64,000 nt of DNA, taken from the NCBI GenBank assembly GCA_023241745.1, contig JALQCY010000003.1:581426-645425 (forward strand). The letters run 5' to 3'. A model generated the notes under the pieces. It was not told the DNA's origin, did no database searches, and worked only from the letters and a program-made list of their open reading frames with translations. This DNA comes from Isoptericola peretonis. GTDB lineage: Bacteria > Actinomycetota > Actinomycetes > Actinomycetales > Cellulomonadaceae. Shown here piece by piece: positions 8,558 through 16,844 of the stretch (positions are counted from its first letter, which is position 1; each line of letters begins with the position of its first letter). The position numbers and the translations under genes were made by a program.

Positions 8558-11232
8558 CGGGCTCGACCCGCACCGAGACCGTCCGACCCGCCGACACCGT
8601 GCCCCCGGGGCTGCCCGGGCTCGACCCGAGGTACAGCCACGTGCTGACCGACGCGCACGGCGGCTCCTGGCACTACCTCGACAACGGGCCGGCGCTCGCG
8701 GCGCTCGGCACCCAGCCCGTCGGCACCGTGCTGGCCGTGCACGGGAACCCCACCTGGTCGTACCTGTGGCGCCGGCTCGTCACGGACGCCGTGGACGCCG
8801 CGGCCCAGGGCGGACCCGCCTGGCGCGTCGTCGCGGTCGACCAGCTCGAGATGGGGCTCTCGCAGCGCACCGGTGAGCACCGGCCGCTGGCCCGCCGGGT
8901 CGCCGACCTCGGCGCGTTCACCGACGCCCTGGGGCTCGCCGGGCCCGTCGTGACGCTCGGGCACGACTGGGGCGGCGTCGTCTCCCTCGGCTGGGCGGTG
9001 GACCACCCCGACCTCCTCGCGGGCGTCGCGCTCCTGAACACGGCGGTGCACCAGCCCGACGACGCCCCCCTGCCCGCGCCGCTGCGCCTCGCCCTCGCGG
9101 GCCCGGTGCACCGGCTCGGCACCCGCACCACCCGGGCGTTCCTCGACACGACCCTCGCCCTGGCGCGCCCTCGCCTGCCCGCCGACGTGGCGCAGGCCTA
9201 CCGCCTGCCGTACCTGACCGCCGACGAGCGCGACGGGATCGAGGGCTTCGTCGCCGACATCCCCGTCGACGACGCCCACCCCAGCGCGCCCGAGCTGGCC
9301 CGCGTGGCCGCCGGCGTCGCCGCACTCGAGGTGCCCGCCGTGCTGCTGTGGGGGCCGCACGACCCGATCTTCTCCGACCGCTACCTCGACGACCTCGTCC
9401 GCCGCCTGCCGCACGCGCACGTGCACCGGTTCGCGGACGCCGGGCACCTGGTCGCCGAGGACGCGGACTGGACTCCGGCCGTGCTGAGGTTCCTGTCGGG
9501 GGTGCCGCTGGGGGTGCTGCCGGCGAAGGGGTCGGGCGCCGACGCCCCTCACGCTCGTGGTGCGGTCGCTGCCGCCAGAGCGGGCTCGGAGTTCGTGCCG
9601 CTGTGGGCGGGGCTCGACGCTCGTGCCGCGGAGGAACTGCCGGCCGTGCTCGACATGGGGGTCACGGACGCCGACGGCACGCCGCGAGCCGTGAGCTGGC
9701 GGGCGCTGGACCGGCAGGTGCGGCGCGTCGCGGCCGGGCTGCACGGGATCGGCGTCCGGCGGGGCGACCGGGTGTCGCTGCTGGTGGAGCCGGGACCGAC
9801 GCTGACGGCGCTGGTGTACGCGTGCCTGCGGATCGGGGCCGTCGTCGTCGTGGCCGACGCCGGGCTGGGCGTGCGCGGCCTGACGCGGGCGCAGCGCGGG
9901 GCGTGGCCACGGTTCGTCGTCGCGCAGCGCAAGGGACTAGCCGCGGCGCGGGCGCTGGGCTGGCCCGGGGTGCGGATCTCGGCGGAGCCGCTCGCCCCGG
10001 CCGTCCGCCGCGCGCTCGGGGTGGCGCACGAGCTCGTCGACGTCGCCCGGGCGGGAGAGGGACGGGCCCTGCCGCCCGAGCCAGGCCCGCAGGACGAGGC
10101 CGCCGTGCTGTTCACGTCGGGGTCGACGGGGCCGGCCAAGGGCGTCGTCTACCGGCACGCCGAGCTGTCCGCGCTGCGGGACGCGCTCGCCGCGCACTTC
10201 GACGTGGGCCCGGACACGGGCCTGGTCACCGGCTTCGCGCCGTTCGCCCTGCTCGGGCCGGCGCTCGGCACGCGGTCCGTGACGCCACGCATGGACGTGT
10301 CGTCGCCGCGGACGCTGACGGCACGGGCCGTCGCCGACGCCGTCCGGGCCTCCGACGCGCGCATCGTCTTCCTCTCGCCCGCGGCGATCCTCAACGTCGT
10401 CGGGACGGCGGACGCGCTGGACGGCGCCGACCGGGCGGCCCTCGGCCGCGTGGGCACCTTCCTCTCGACGGGCGCGCCGATCTCCGCGGACCTGCTGGGC
10501 TCGGCCGCGGAGCTCATGCCCGCCGCCACCGCACACACGCCGTACGGCATGACGGAGTGCCTGCTCGTCACGGACGTCACGCTCGACGGCATCCGCGAGG
10601 CGGCCGGGTCACCCGACGCGGGCGTGTGCGTCGGGACGCCGGTGGGTGGGGCCGAGGTGCTGGTCAGCGCGCTCGACGCCGACGGCGCCGCGACCGGTGA
10701 GCCGTCGTCGGCCCCCGGCGTCCTCGGCGAGGTGCTGGTGCGCGCCGGGCACCTCAAGGAGCGTTACGACCGGCTGTGGCTGACCGACCTGGCCGCCGAG
10801 CGCGACACCCCGCCGGGCCGCTGGCACCGCACCGGCGACGTCGGTCACCTGGACGACCAGGGGCGCCTGTGGATCGAGGGGCGCCTCGCGCACGTCCTGC
10901 GCACGGCCGACGGCCCGCTGGCGCCCGTCGGGCCGGAGCAGCACGTGGAGCGCGTGCCCGCGGTGCGTCGCGCCGCCGTCGTCGGCGTGGGGCCGGCGGG
11001 AGTGCAGCAGCCGGTCGCGGTCGTCGAGACCGTGACCGGGGTGCGGCGACCAGGGCCGGCGCCGGAGGGCCTCGCGGCCGAGGTCCGCGCCGCGTCCCCG
11101 GTGCGGCTCGCGGCCGTGCTGGTGGTGCCGCGGATGCCCACCGACGTGCGCCACAACTCCAAGATCGACCGGGGGCGGCTCGCCGCGTGGGCCGACCGGG
11201 CGCTGACCGGCGGCCGGCTGGGCGCGCCGTGA
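8554..11232 (+). CDS. oleBC: OleBC fusion: beta-lactone decarboxylase plus beta-lactone synthetase
   Basis: 892 aa from the GTG that overlaps the oleA stop. Residues about 20-315 form an alpha/beta hydrolase of the OleB/haloalkane-dehalogenase type: HGNPTW near 63, catalytic Asp in GHDWGG near 138, and His in DAGHLV near the end. Residues about 340-890 are an acyl-CoA synthetase-like domain with LFTSGSTGPAKG near 521, TPYGMTE and RTGDVGHLD. OleC closes the beta-hydroxy acid to a beta-lactone and OleB decarboxylates it to the cis-olefin. The fused form is known from actinobacteria such as Micrococcus luteus. Coupled to oleA and oleD by 4-bp overlaps. Confidence 0.92.
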   Translation: MTGSTRTETVRPADTVPPGLPGLDPRYSHVLTDAHGGSWHYLDNGPALAALGTQPVGTVLAVHGNPTWSYLWRRLVTDAVDAAAQGGPAWRVVAVDQLEMGLSQRTGEHRPLARRVADLGAFTDALGLAGPVVTLGHDWGGVVSLGWAVDHPDLLAGVALLNTAVHQPDDAPLPAPLRLALAGPVHRLGTRTTRAFLDTTLALARPRLPADVAQAYRLPYLTADERDGIEGFVADIPVDDAHPSAPELARVAAGVAALEVPAVLLWGPHDPIFSDRYLDDLVRRLPHAHVHRFADAGHLVAEDADWTPAVLRFLSGVPLGVLPAKGSGADAPHARGAVAAARAGSEFVPLWAGLDARAAEELPAVLDMGVTDADGTPRAVSWRALDRQVRRVAAGLHGIGVRRGDRVSLLVEPGPTLTALVYACLRIGAVVVVADAGLGVRGLTRAQRGAWPRFVVAQRKGLAAARALGWPGVRISAEPLAPAVRRALGVAHELVDVARAGEGRALPPEPGPQDEAAVLFTSGSTGPAKGVVYRHAELSALRDALAAHFDVGPDTGLVTGFAPFALLGPALGTRSVTPRMDVSSPRTLTARAVADAVRASDARIVFLSPAAILNVVGTADALDGADRAALGRVGTFLSTGAPISADLLGSAAELMPAATAHTPYGMTECLLVTDVTLDGIREAAGSPDAGVCVGTPVGGAEVLVSALDADGAATGEPSSAPGVLGEVLVRAGHLKERYDRLWLTDLAAERDTPPGRWHRTGDVGHLDDQGRLWIEGRLAHVLRTADGPLAPVGPEQHVERVPAVRRAAVVGVGPAGVQQPVAVVETVTGVRRPGPAPEGLAAEVRAASPVRLAAVLVVPRMPTDVRHNSKIDRGRLAAWADRALTGGRLGAP

Positions 11233-12278
11233 GCGAGCGGCCCGCCACGGTCCTGGTGACCGGAGCGTCCGGCCTGCTCGGCGGCGCGGTGGCCCGCGCG
11301 CTGGTGGCGCGCGGCGACGCCGTGCGCACCCTGCAGCGGCGGCCCTCCGGGGTCGACGGGGCCGCGGACGTGCGGGGTTCGGTGACCGACGCGGCCGTCG
11401 TGGCACGCGCCCTCGGCGGCGTCGACGCCGTGGTGCACCTCGCGGCGAAGGTGTCCCTCGCCGGGGACCCGGCCGAGTTCCACGCGGTGAACGTGGGCGG
11501 CACGCGGACCCTGCTGGACGCGGCCGAGCGCGAGGGCGTCGCGCGGTTCGTCCAGGTGTCGTCCCCGTCCGTGGCGCACCTGGGCGCCTCGCTGGTCGGC
11601 GTCCCGGCCACCCCCGCGGACCCCGAGCGCGCCCGCGGCGACTACGCGCGCACCAAGGCGGCGGGCGAGCTGCTGGCGCTGGGCCGGGACGGCGGCGCGG
11701 CCGGACGACGGGGCGGCCCGCGCGTCGTCGCCGTCCGGCCCCACCTGGTGTGGGGCCCGGGGGACACCCAGCTCGTGGAGCGGGTCGTCGACCGGGCCGC
11801 CCGGGGGCGTCTGCCGCTGCTGGGCCACGGCGCCGCGCTCATCGACACGCTCTACGTGGACAACGCGGCCGACGGCATCCTCGCGGCCCTCGACCGCCTG
11901 CGCGACGCCCCGGACGTCGTCGGGGGGCGCGCCTACGTGCTGACCAACGGCGAGCCGCGCACCGTGGCCGACCTGCTGTCCGGCATCTGCCGGGCGGCGG
12001 GCGTGACGCCGCCCGCGTGGCGGGTGCCCGCGGGCCTCGCCCGGTCGGCGGGGGGTCTCGTCGAGGCGCTGTGGCGCGTGCGGCCCGGCGCCGACGAGCC
12101 GCCGATGACGCGCTTCCTGGCGGAGCAGCTGTCCACCGCGCACTGGTTCGACCAGCGCGCCACCCGGCGCGACCTGGACTGGGCGCCGGCGGTCAGCGTG
12201 GACGAGGGGCTGCGGCGCCTGGCCGCGCACTACGGCGGCACCGGGCCGGCCGCGGCGTCAGGGCCGGACGAGGCGTAG
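11229..12278 (+). CDS. oleD: OleD, NAD(P)H-dependent beta-keto acid reductase
   Basis: 349 aa. Extended short-chain dehydrogenase that reduces OleA's beta-keto acid to the beta-hydroxy acid used by OleC. The nucleotide-binding motif TGASGLLGG lies near residue 12, the catalytic Tyr and Lys are in DYARTKAAGE, and the substrate-domain motif PHLVWGPGD is present. The GTG start overlaps the oleBC stop (GTGA), giving a tight oleA-oleBC-oleD operon. The last 21 bp overlap convergently with the NAD-kinase-like gene. Confidence 0.9.
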   Translation: MSERPATVLVTGASGLLGGAVARALVARGDAVRTLQRRPSGVDGAADVRGSVTDAAVVARALGGVDAVVHLAAKVSLAGDPAEFHAVNVGGTRTLLDAAEREGVARFVQVSSPSVAHLGASLVGVPATPADPERARGDYARTKAAGELLALGRDGGAAGRRGGPRVVAVRPHLVWGPGDTQLVERVVDRAARGRLPLLGHGAALIDTLYVDNAADGILAALDRLRDAPDVVGGRAYVLTNGEPRTVADLLSGICRAAGVTPPAWRVPAGLARSAGGLVEALWRVRPGADEPPMTRFLAEQLSTAHWFDQRATRRDLDWAPAVSVDEGLRRLAAHYGGTGPAAASGPDEA

Positions 12279-13175
12279 CGGCTCCTCGCCGGCGCGGACC
12301 GTGACGGTCTGCCCCCAGGTGGCCACCAGCCGGTCGTCCTCCATCCCGTCGCCGAACACGACGAGCCGGTCGGAGGCGACCGTGAGCGCCACGGCGTCGC
12401 CGGGCTCCACGAGGCCCTCGGTGAGCGTCGTGCCGGTGCCGGGGGACGGCCACGCCTCCCGGACGAACCAGCCGAGCCGGTCCTCCGACCGGCCGGGAGC
12501 CGGGCGCCCGCCGCGGTCGTGCGCGAGCGACGCCCACCAGCCCGTGGCGCCCGTGCCGGTCGCCACCAGGAGCCCCGACGACGACTGCCGTTCCTCGCCG
12601 GCCGCGCACCGCAGCGCGTAGCGGGCGCTCTGGTGGGTCGGGTGGCCCACGAAGACCTCGTTGAGCGCGGTGAGGTGCTGCCCGTCGTCGAGCTCGGCGC
12701 GGACCGTCGTCAGCGCGTCGACCGGCAGCAGCGCCACCAGGTCGGGCGCGCCGCCGGGGGCCGGGGCGTCCAGGCCGCTCAGCAGCCGTGCGGCCGCCGC
12801 CACCGGGTGGCGCACCAGCACCCCGGCGTTGGTGCCCGGCTCGGGGTCGACGCCGAGCACCGGCTGGCCGCGCAGGTACTTGGCGACGTTCGCCACGAGC
12901 CCGTCCTGGCCCACGACCACGACGACGTCCTCCGGCGCGACGAGGAACCGCGACAGGTCGGCGCGCTCCACGTCCGCCCGGGCCCAGCCCGCAGGCAGCG
13001 CGGCCACGACGGCGGCGCGCGCGGCGGAGAGCGCGTCGTGCCGTTCCTGCACCTCGGCGAGCGTGCGGCCCCTGGTGCGCAGGAAGAACTCCGCCTGCCC
13101 CCGGGTGCCGTGCCGGTCCACGAGCTCGTCGAGCTCCGTCCGCCGGTGGACGACGACGGCCCTTCGGCGCAGCAC
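12258..13175 (-). CDS. NAD kinase-like protein (ATP-NAD/sugar kinase fold)
   Basis: 305 aa. Motifs of the NAD kinase fold can be traced but are altered. The GGDGT loop is replaced by VVVGQDGLVAN near residue 85; the Asp remains. The NE motif survives in ALNEVFVG, and the later TPTGST-like loop reads ATGTGATGW. It starts 2 bp after the SPFH gene, so the two form an operon divergent from an NrtR regulator, which suggests a role in NAD metabolism or sensing. Whether it still phosphorylates NAD is open: the changed nucleotide loop makes a binding-only or altered-substrate role possible. Confidence 0.7.
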   Translation of the reverse strand: MLRRRAVVVHRRTELDELVDRHGTRGQAEFFLRTRGRTLAEVQERHDALSAARAAVVAALPAGWARADVERADLSRFLVAPEDVVVVVGQDGLVANVAKYLRGQPVLGVDPEPGTNAGVLVRHPVAAAARLLSGLDAPAPGGAPDLVALLPVDALTTVRAELDDGQHLTALNEVFVGHPTHQSARYALRCAAGEERQSSSGLLVATGTGATGWWASLAHDRGGRPAPGRSEDRLGWFVREAWPSPGTGTTLTEGLVEPGDAVALTVASDRLVVFGDGMEDDRLVATWGQTVTVRAGEEPLRLVRP

Positions 13176-13177
13176 GG

Positions 13178-14209
13178 TCAGGCCGCCTTCGGCGCCGGCG
13201 CGTCGCCGCCGAGGGCCCCCTGGACCAGGCTGCCCAGCACGCCGGTGAGCAGGTCGGGCGTGACGGTGAGGTGCTGCACGTCGGGCAGCGACCGGGCGGC
13301 GTCGCGCAGCGCCAGGGCGACCAGCGTGCCCTGGCCGGCCTCCGCGTAGACGGCCATCCGCGCCTTCTCCGCGGCCGCCTCGGCCTCTCCCACGGCACGC
13401 ACCTGCTCGGCCCGCGCGTCGGTCTCCAGGGTCGAGCGCTCGGCGCGCGCCCGGGCCTCGACCATCGCCGCGGCCGCCTGCTCCTCCGCCTCGCGGCGGG
13501 CGTTGGCGCCGTCCTGGGCGACCAGGCGCTCACGGCGCGTGGCGAGCTCGATCCTGCTCGCCAGCTCGTTCTCGGCGATGGCCCGCTCCCGCTCGACGGC
13601 GAGCGCCCGGCGCTCGTGCGTGGCGCGGTCGGCCTCGGCCTGGATGTGCTCGCGGGCCGGGGTCTGCAGGGCGCGCTCGACGTCCTTCTCGGGCCGGACG
13701 GCGAGGACCTGGACGCCGACGACGGCGATGCCCGTCGCGACCAGCCGCGGGTCCGCGGGGAGCGCCTCGGTGAGGAGCGCCCGCACGCGCGGCACGCCCG
13801 CGGTCATGGCCTCGGCGAGCGTCATGTCGGCGAGCACGTCGGCGGCGTGGCTCTGTGCGAGCTGGCCGACGATGGTCGTGACCTGGTCCCGGCCGTCGGT
13901 GCTGGTGGTGCCGTCGTGCGGGTCGACGGCGAAGTCGAGCCGCTGCGAGGCGGTCACGGGGTCGGCGAAGCGGTAGGTGACGTTGGCCTGGACGGTGACG
14001 TCCTGGTGGTCGGTCGTGACGGCGTGGAAGAAGACGGGCAGCTCCTGGTCGTCCACGGGGACCTCGCTGAGCACGGAGGTGGTGGGCCGGAACCAGAAGG
14101 CCTGCCCGACACCCTGGTGGGCGACGCGGCCGCGGCGCAGGTGCACGACGTGCCCGGTGGGGCTGCCGAGGAAGTGCCGGGTCCAGGGGTAGCTGCGGAC
14201 GGTGGCCAT
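13178..14209 (-). CDS. SPFH/Band 7 (prohibitin-like) protein
   Basis: 343 aa. The SPFH core runs from about residue 20 to 190 (RRGRVAHQGVGQAFWFRP, VTVQANVTYRF). It is followed by a long Ala/Glu/Arg-rich helix of about 100 residues (VEARARAERSTLETDARAE), likely a coiled coil for ring assembly, and a short tail. No transmembrane helix is obvious at the N-terminus, so membrane association would be peripheral. An AAGGAG site precedes the ATG. Transcribed away from nrtR with two palindromes just upstream, so expression is probably NAD-responsive. NrtR control of a prohibitin homologue is known in cyanobacteria. Confidence 0.85.
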   Translation of the reverse strand: MATVRSYPWTRHFLGSPTGHVVHLRRGRVAHQGVGQAFWFRPTTSVLSEVPVDDQELPVFFHAVTTDHQDVTVQANVTYRFADPVTASQRLDFAVDPHDGTTSTDGRDQVTTIVGQLAQSHAADVLADMTLAEAMTAGVPRVRALLTEALPADPRLVATGIAVVGVQVLAVRPEKDVERALQTPAREHIQAEADRATHERRALAVERERAIAENELASRIELATRRERLVAQDGANARREAEEQAAAAMVEARARAERSTLETDARAEQVRAVGEAEAAAEKARMAVYAEAGQGTLVALALRDAARSLPDVQHLTVTPDLLTGVLGSLVQGALGGDAPAPKAA

Positions 14210-14224
14210 GGTGAGCTCCTTTTC

Positions 14225-14295
14225 TCGTCATGATGACGATTAGTTGATGTCAGGATGACGATAACCATCGCTCCCGATTCTCGTCAACTTGACGA
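14225..14295. promoter_or_regulatory. Three NrtR-type operators in the divergent promoter region
   Basis: Two perfect inverted repeats, TCGTCATGATGACGA (14225-14239) and TCGTCAACTTGACGA (14281-14295), and one imperfect copy, ATGTCAGGATGACGA (14247-14261), share the arm TCGTCAN. The first lies just before the SPFH ribosome site. The last lies in the -35 region of a TAGGGT box (14305-14310) serving nrtR. The centres of the first two are 22 bp apart, two helical turns. The geometry fits a repressor acting on both genes. Confidence 0.75.
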
Positions 14296-14316
14296 CAAAG
14301 CGGGTAGGGTGGCCGG

Positions 14317-15108
14317 ATGAACCGAGCGGACGAGACGACCAGGCCCGGTGACGGCGACCCGGCGGTGCCCCCGGACGCCGCGCTCCTGCCCGTGACCGTG
14401 GACGTCGTCGCGCTGACCGTGCGCGACGACGCGCTCCAGGTGCTCCTCGTCGAGCGCGGGGTCGACCCCTTCCGCGGCGCGCTCGCCCTGCCCGGTGGCT
14501 TCGTGCTGCCGGGGGAGGGCCTGACCGCGGCCGCGACGCGCGAGCTCGCCGAGGAGGCTGGCGTCGCGCCGCCCGGCCACCTGGAGCAGCTGGGGACGTA
14601 CGGGCCGCTCGGCCGCGATCCCCGCGGGCCCGTGCTGTCGGTGGCGCACCTGCTGCTCGCGCCCGACTTCGGCGTGGTGCGCCCCGGCTCGGACGCGGGT
14701 GCCGTCGCGTGGCACCCGGCGACGGAGGTGCTGGACGGCGCGACCCTCGCGTTCGACCACGCGCGCATCCTGGCCGACGGCGTCGAGCGCGCCCGGTCCA
14801 AGCTCGAGTACTCCCCGCTCGCCACCGCGTTCTGCGGGCCCGAGTTCACCGTCGCCGAGCTGCGGCGCGTGTACGAGGCGGTCTGGGGTGTGCGCCTCGA
14901 CCCCCGCAACTTCTCACGCAAGGCGACCGGGACGCCGGGGCTCCTCGAGGAGACGGGCCGCACCACCTCCGGCGGCGCCGGGCGACCTGCCGCGCTCTAC
15001 CGGGCGGCCGCAGGAGGATCTGCCGGGCGCCGCGACACGGGCGTCGAGGACGGCCCCGCCGTGGTCCGCGCGGTGATCGACCCGCCGCTCCTGCGGCCCC
15101 GTGCGTGA
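14317..15108 (+). CDS. nrtR: NrtR-family Nudix-related transcriptional regulator
   Basis: 263 aa. The N-terminal Nudix domain (about residues 25-165) is followed by a winged-helix region (about 165-235: SPLATAFCGPEFTVAELRRVY, FSRKATGTPG), the usual NrtR layout. NrtR proteins repress NAD metabolism genes and are released by ADP-ribose or related metabolites. The Nudix box is intact here (GFVLPGE, then RELAEEAGV), although it is often degenerate in the family, so residual hydrolase activity is possible. A TAGGGT box 6 nt before ATG suggests a leaderless transcript. The C-terminal 35 residues are low complexity. Confidence 0.87.
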   Translation: MNRADETTRPGDGDPAVPPDAALLPVTVDVVALTVRDDALQVLLVERGVDPFRGALALPGGFVLPGEGLTAAATRELAEEAGVAPPGHLEQLGTYGPLGRDPRGPVLSVAHLLLAPDFGVVRPGSDAGAVAWHPATEVLDGATLAFDHARILADGVERARSKLEYSPLATAFCGPEFTVAELRRVYEAVWGVRLDPRNFSRKATGTPGLLEETGRTTSGGAGRPAALYRAAAGGSAGRRDTGVEDGPAVVRAVIDPPLLRPRA

Positions 15109-15154
15109 GGCCCGCCGAGCGGCCGGGCGCCACGCGAAGCACGACACGCCGCTG

Positions 15155-15198
15155 CTAGATGAACAGCAGGTGAACAGTCCCGGAACAGTTCACCGAAC
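15155..15198. promoter_or_regulatory. PhoP box-like 11-nt direct repeats upstream of pit
   Basis: GAACA occurs at 15161, 15172 and 15183, an exact 11-nt period, and a fourth GAAC follows at 15195. On the minus strand this reads TGTTC-type repeats, including one perfect GTTCACC. Actinobacterial PhoP binds 11-nt direct repeats of GTTCACC (established in Streptomyces). The array ends 30 bp upstream of a phosphate transporter start. Confidence 0.65.
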
Positions 15199-15227
15199 GG
15201 CCCCCTGGCGGTCGATCCACCCCTCCC

Positions 15228-16526
15228 GTGGCCCCCACGATGGATGACGTGACCGAGACGCTTCTGCTCGCGCTCGTCGTCGTGACGGCCCTCGCGTTCG
15301 ACTTCACGAACGGGTTCCACGACACGGGCAACGCGATGGCCACCTCCATCGCCACCCGAGCCCTCAAGCCCCGGACCGCCGTCGCGCTGTCCGCCGTCCT
15401 CAACCTCGTCGGCGCGTTCCTCTCCCTCGCCGTCGCCGCCACGATCGCCAAGGGCATCGTCGACGCGGGAGTCATCACGCTCCCGGTCGTCCTCGCCGGG
15501 CTCGTCGGCGGGATCGTCTGGAACCTCATCACCTGGTTGTTCGGCATCCCGTCCAGCTCCTCGCACGCCCTGGTGGGCGGCATGGTGGGCGCCGTGCTCG
15601 CCGCCGTCGGCACCTCGGGCGTGCTGTGGGAGGGCGTGATCGCCAAGGTGCTCGTCCCCGCGCTCATCGCGCCCGTGGTGGCCATCGCGGTGGCCGGCCT
15701 CGGCACCTGGCTCGTGGCCCGCCTGACCCGCGGCGTGCCGCAGGACGTGACGAACCGCGGCTTCCGCTGGGGCCAGATCGGCTCCGCGTCGCTCGTCTCC
15801 CTGGCGCACGGCACCAACGACGCGCAGAAGTCGATGGGCATCATCCTGCTCGCCCTCATCGCGGGCGGCGCCGTGCCGGCCGACTCCGGCGTCCCGTTCT
15901 GGGTCATCCTGTCCTGCGCGCTCGCGATGGCCGTGGGCACCTACCTGGGCGGCTGGCGCGTCATCCGCACGCTCGGCAAGGGCCTCGTCGAGATCGACAC
16001 CCGCCAGGGCATGGCGGCCGAGACGTCGTCCGCCGCCGTCATCCTGCTGTCGAGCCACTTCGGCTTCTCGCTCTCGACGACGCACGTCGCGACCGGCTCC
16101 GTGCTCGGCTCGGGCGTCGGCATGCCGGGCGCCAAGGTGCGCTGGAGCGTCGCCGGCCGCATGTTCGTCGCGTGGATGGTCACCCTGCCCGCCGCCGGCC
16201 TGGTGGGCGCCCTGTGCCACTGGCTCGAGTCCGCCATCGGCGGCACGGCCGGCACTCTCGCCGTCTTCGCGCTGCTGGTGATCTCCTCCGCGGCCATCTG
16301 GGTCGCGTCCCGCCGCAAGCCCGTCGACCACACCAACGTCAACGAGGCCTGGGACGAGGAGAAGGGCGCGTCCCTCGAGGCCGTCGCCGCCACCACGGGC
16401 GAGGCCGGCGGCGAGCGCGTCGCGCCGGTGCCCGCCGTCGCCACGGCGTCGTCGGTCGGGCCGGCGGTCAGCGCCGTCGGCACCGTCAGTACGCCCGCCC
16501 CGTCGAACCAGAAGGTGGGAGCATGA
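15228..16526 (+). CDS. pit: Low-affinity inorganic phosphate transporter, Pit family
   Basis: 432 aa from the GTG at 15228; ATG at 15240 is an alternative. Integral-membrane PiT transporter that imports metal-phosphate with protons. The duplicated family signature is seen in DFTNGFHDTGNAMATSI near residue 25 and in SLAHGTNDAQKSMGI near 190. About ten hydrophobic spans are present, followed by a cytoplasmic Ala/Val/Glu-rich tail of about 60 residues. PhoP-box-like repeats lie upstream, and its stop overlaps the start of a small membrane protein gene. Confidence 0.9.
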   Translation: MAPTMDDVTETLLLALVVVTALAFDFTNGFHDTGNAMATSIATRALKPRTAVALSAVLNLVGAFLSLAVAATIAKGIVDAGVITLPVVLAGLVGGIVWNLITWLFGIPSSSSHALVGGMVGAVLAAVGTSGVLWEGVIAKVLVPALIAPVVAIAVAGLGTWLVARLTRGVPQDVTNRGFRWGQIGSASLVSLAHGTNDAQKSMGIILLALIAGGAVPADSGVPFWVILSCALAMAVGTYLGGWRVIRTLGKGLVEIDTRQGMAAETSSAAVILLSSHFGFSLSTTHVATGSVLGSGVGMPGAKVRWSVAGRMFVAWMVTLPAAGLVGALCHWLESAIGGTAGTLAVFALLVISSAAIWVASRRKPVDHTNVNEAWDEEKGASLEAVAATTGEAGGERVAPVPAVATASSVGPAVSAVGTVSTPAPSNQKVGA

Positions 16527-16810
16527 GCTTCATCGAGTGGGGCGCCCTCGGCCAGGTCCTCGTGGCCGGGCTGATCGTGGGCGCCGGCATCCCCGCACTG
16601 TTCGCGCTCGGCCTGCGGCTTCTGGCAGGCACCACCACGGCGCCGGACGCCCGGACCGCCCCGGCAGCGGGCAAGGACGGCGGCGCGCCCCGGACCATCG
16701 CCATCGCGCGTCCGACGCCGGCCCGCCTCGCCGGCGCCATCGCCTGCATGGGGGTCGTCGTCGGGGCCATCGCCTACGGGCTGGTCTTCCTGGTCTCCGG
16801 CGGCCACTGA
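16523..16810 (+). CDS. Small two-helix membrane protein coupled to pit
   Basis: 95 aa. The ATG overlaps the pit stop (ATGA) and AAGGTGGGAG precedes it. There is one hydrophobic span at about residues 10-35, a polar Ala/Thr/Pro/Gly-rich loop, and a second span near the C-terminus (LAGAIACMGVVVGAIAYGLVFL). Small proteins of this kind often follow actinobacterial pit genes; an accessory role in phosphate transport is inferred only from this coupling. Confidence 0.8.
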   Translation: MSFIEWGALGQVLVAGLIVGAGIPALFALGLRLLAGTTTAPDARTAPAAGKDGGAPRTIAIARPTPARLAGAIACMGVVVGAIAYGLVFLVSGGH

Positions 16811-16844
16811 GCGGCTCTGCCCGCGCGTCGGGTCGTCGGCGGCG

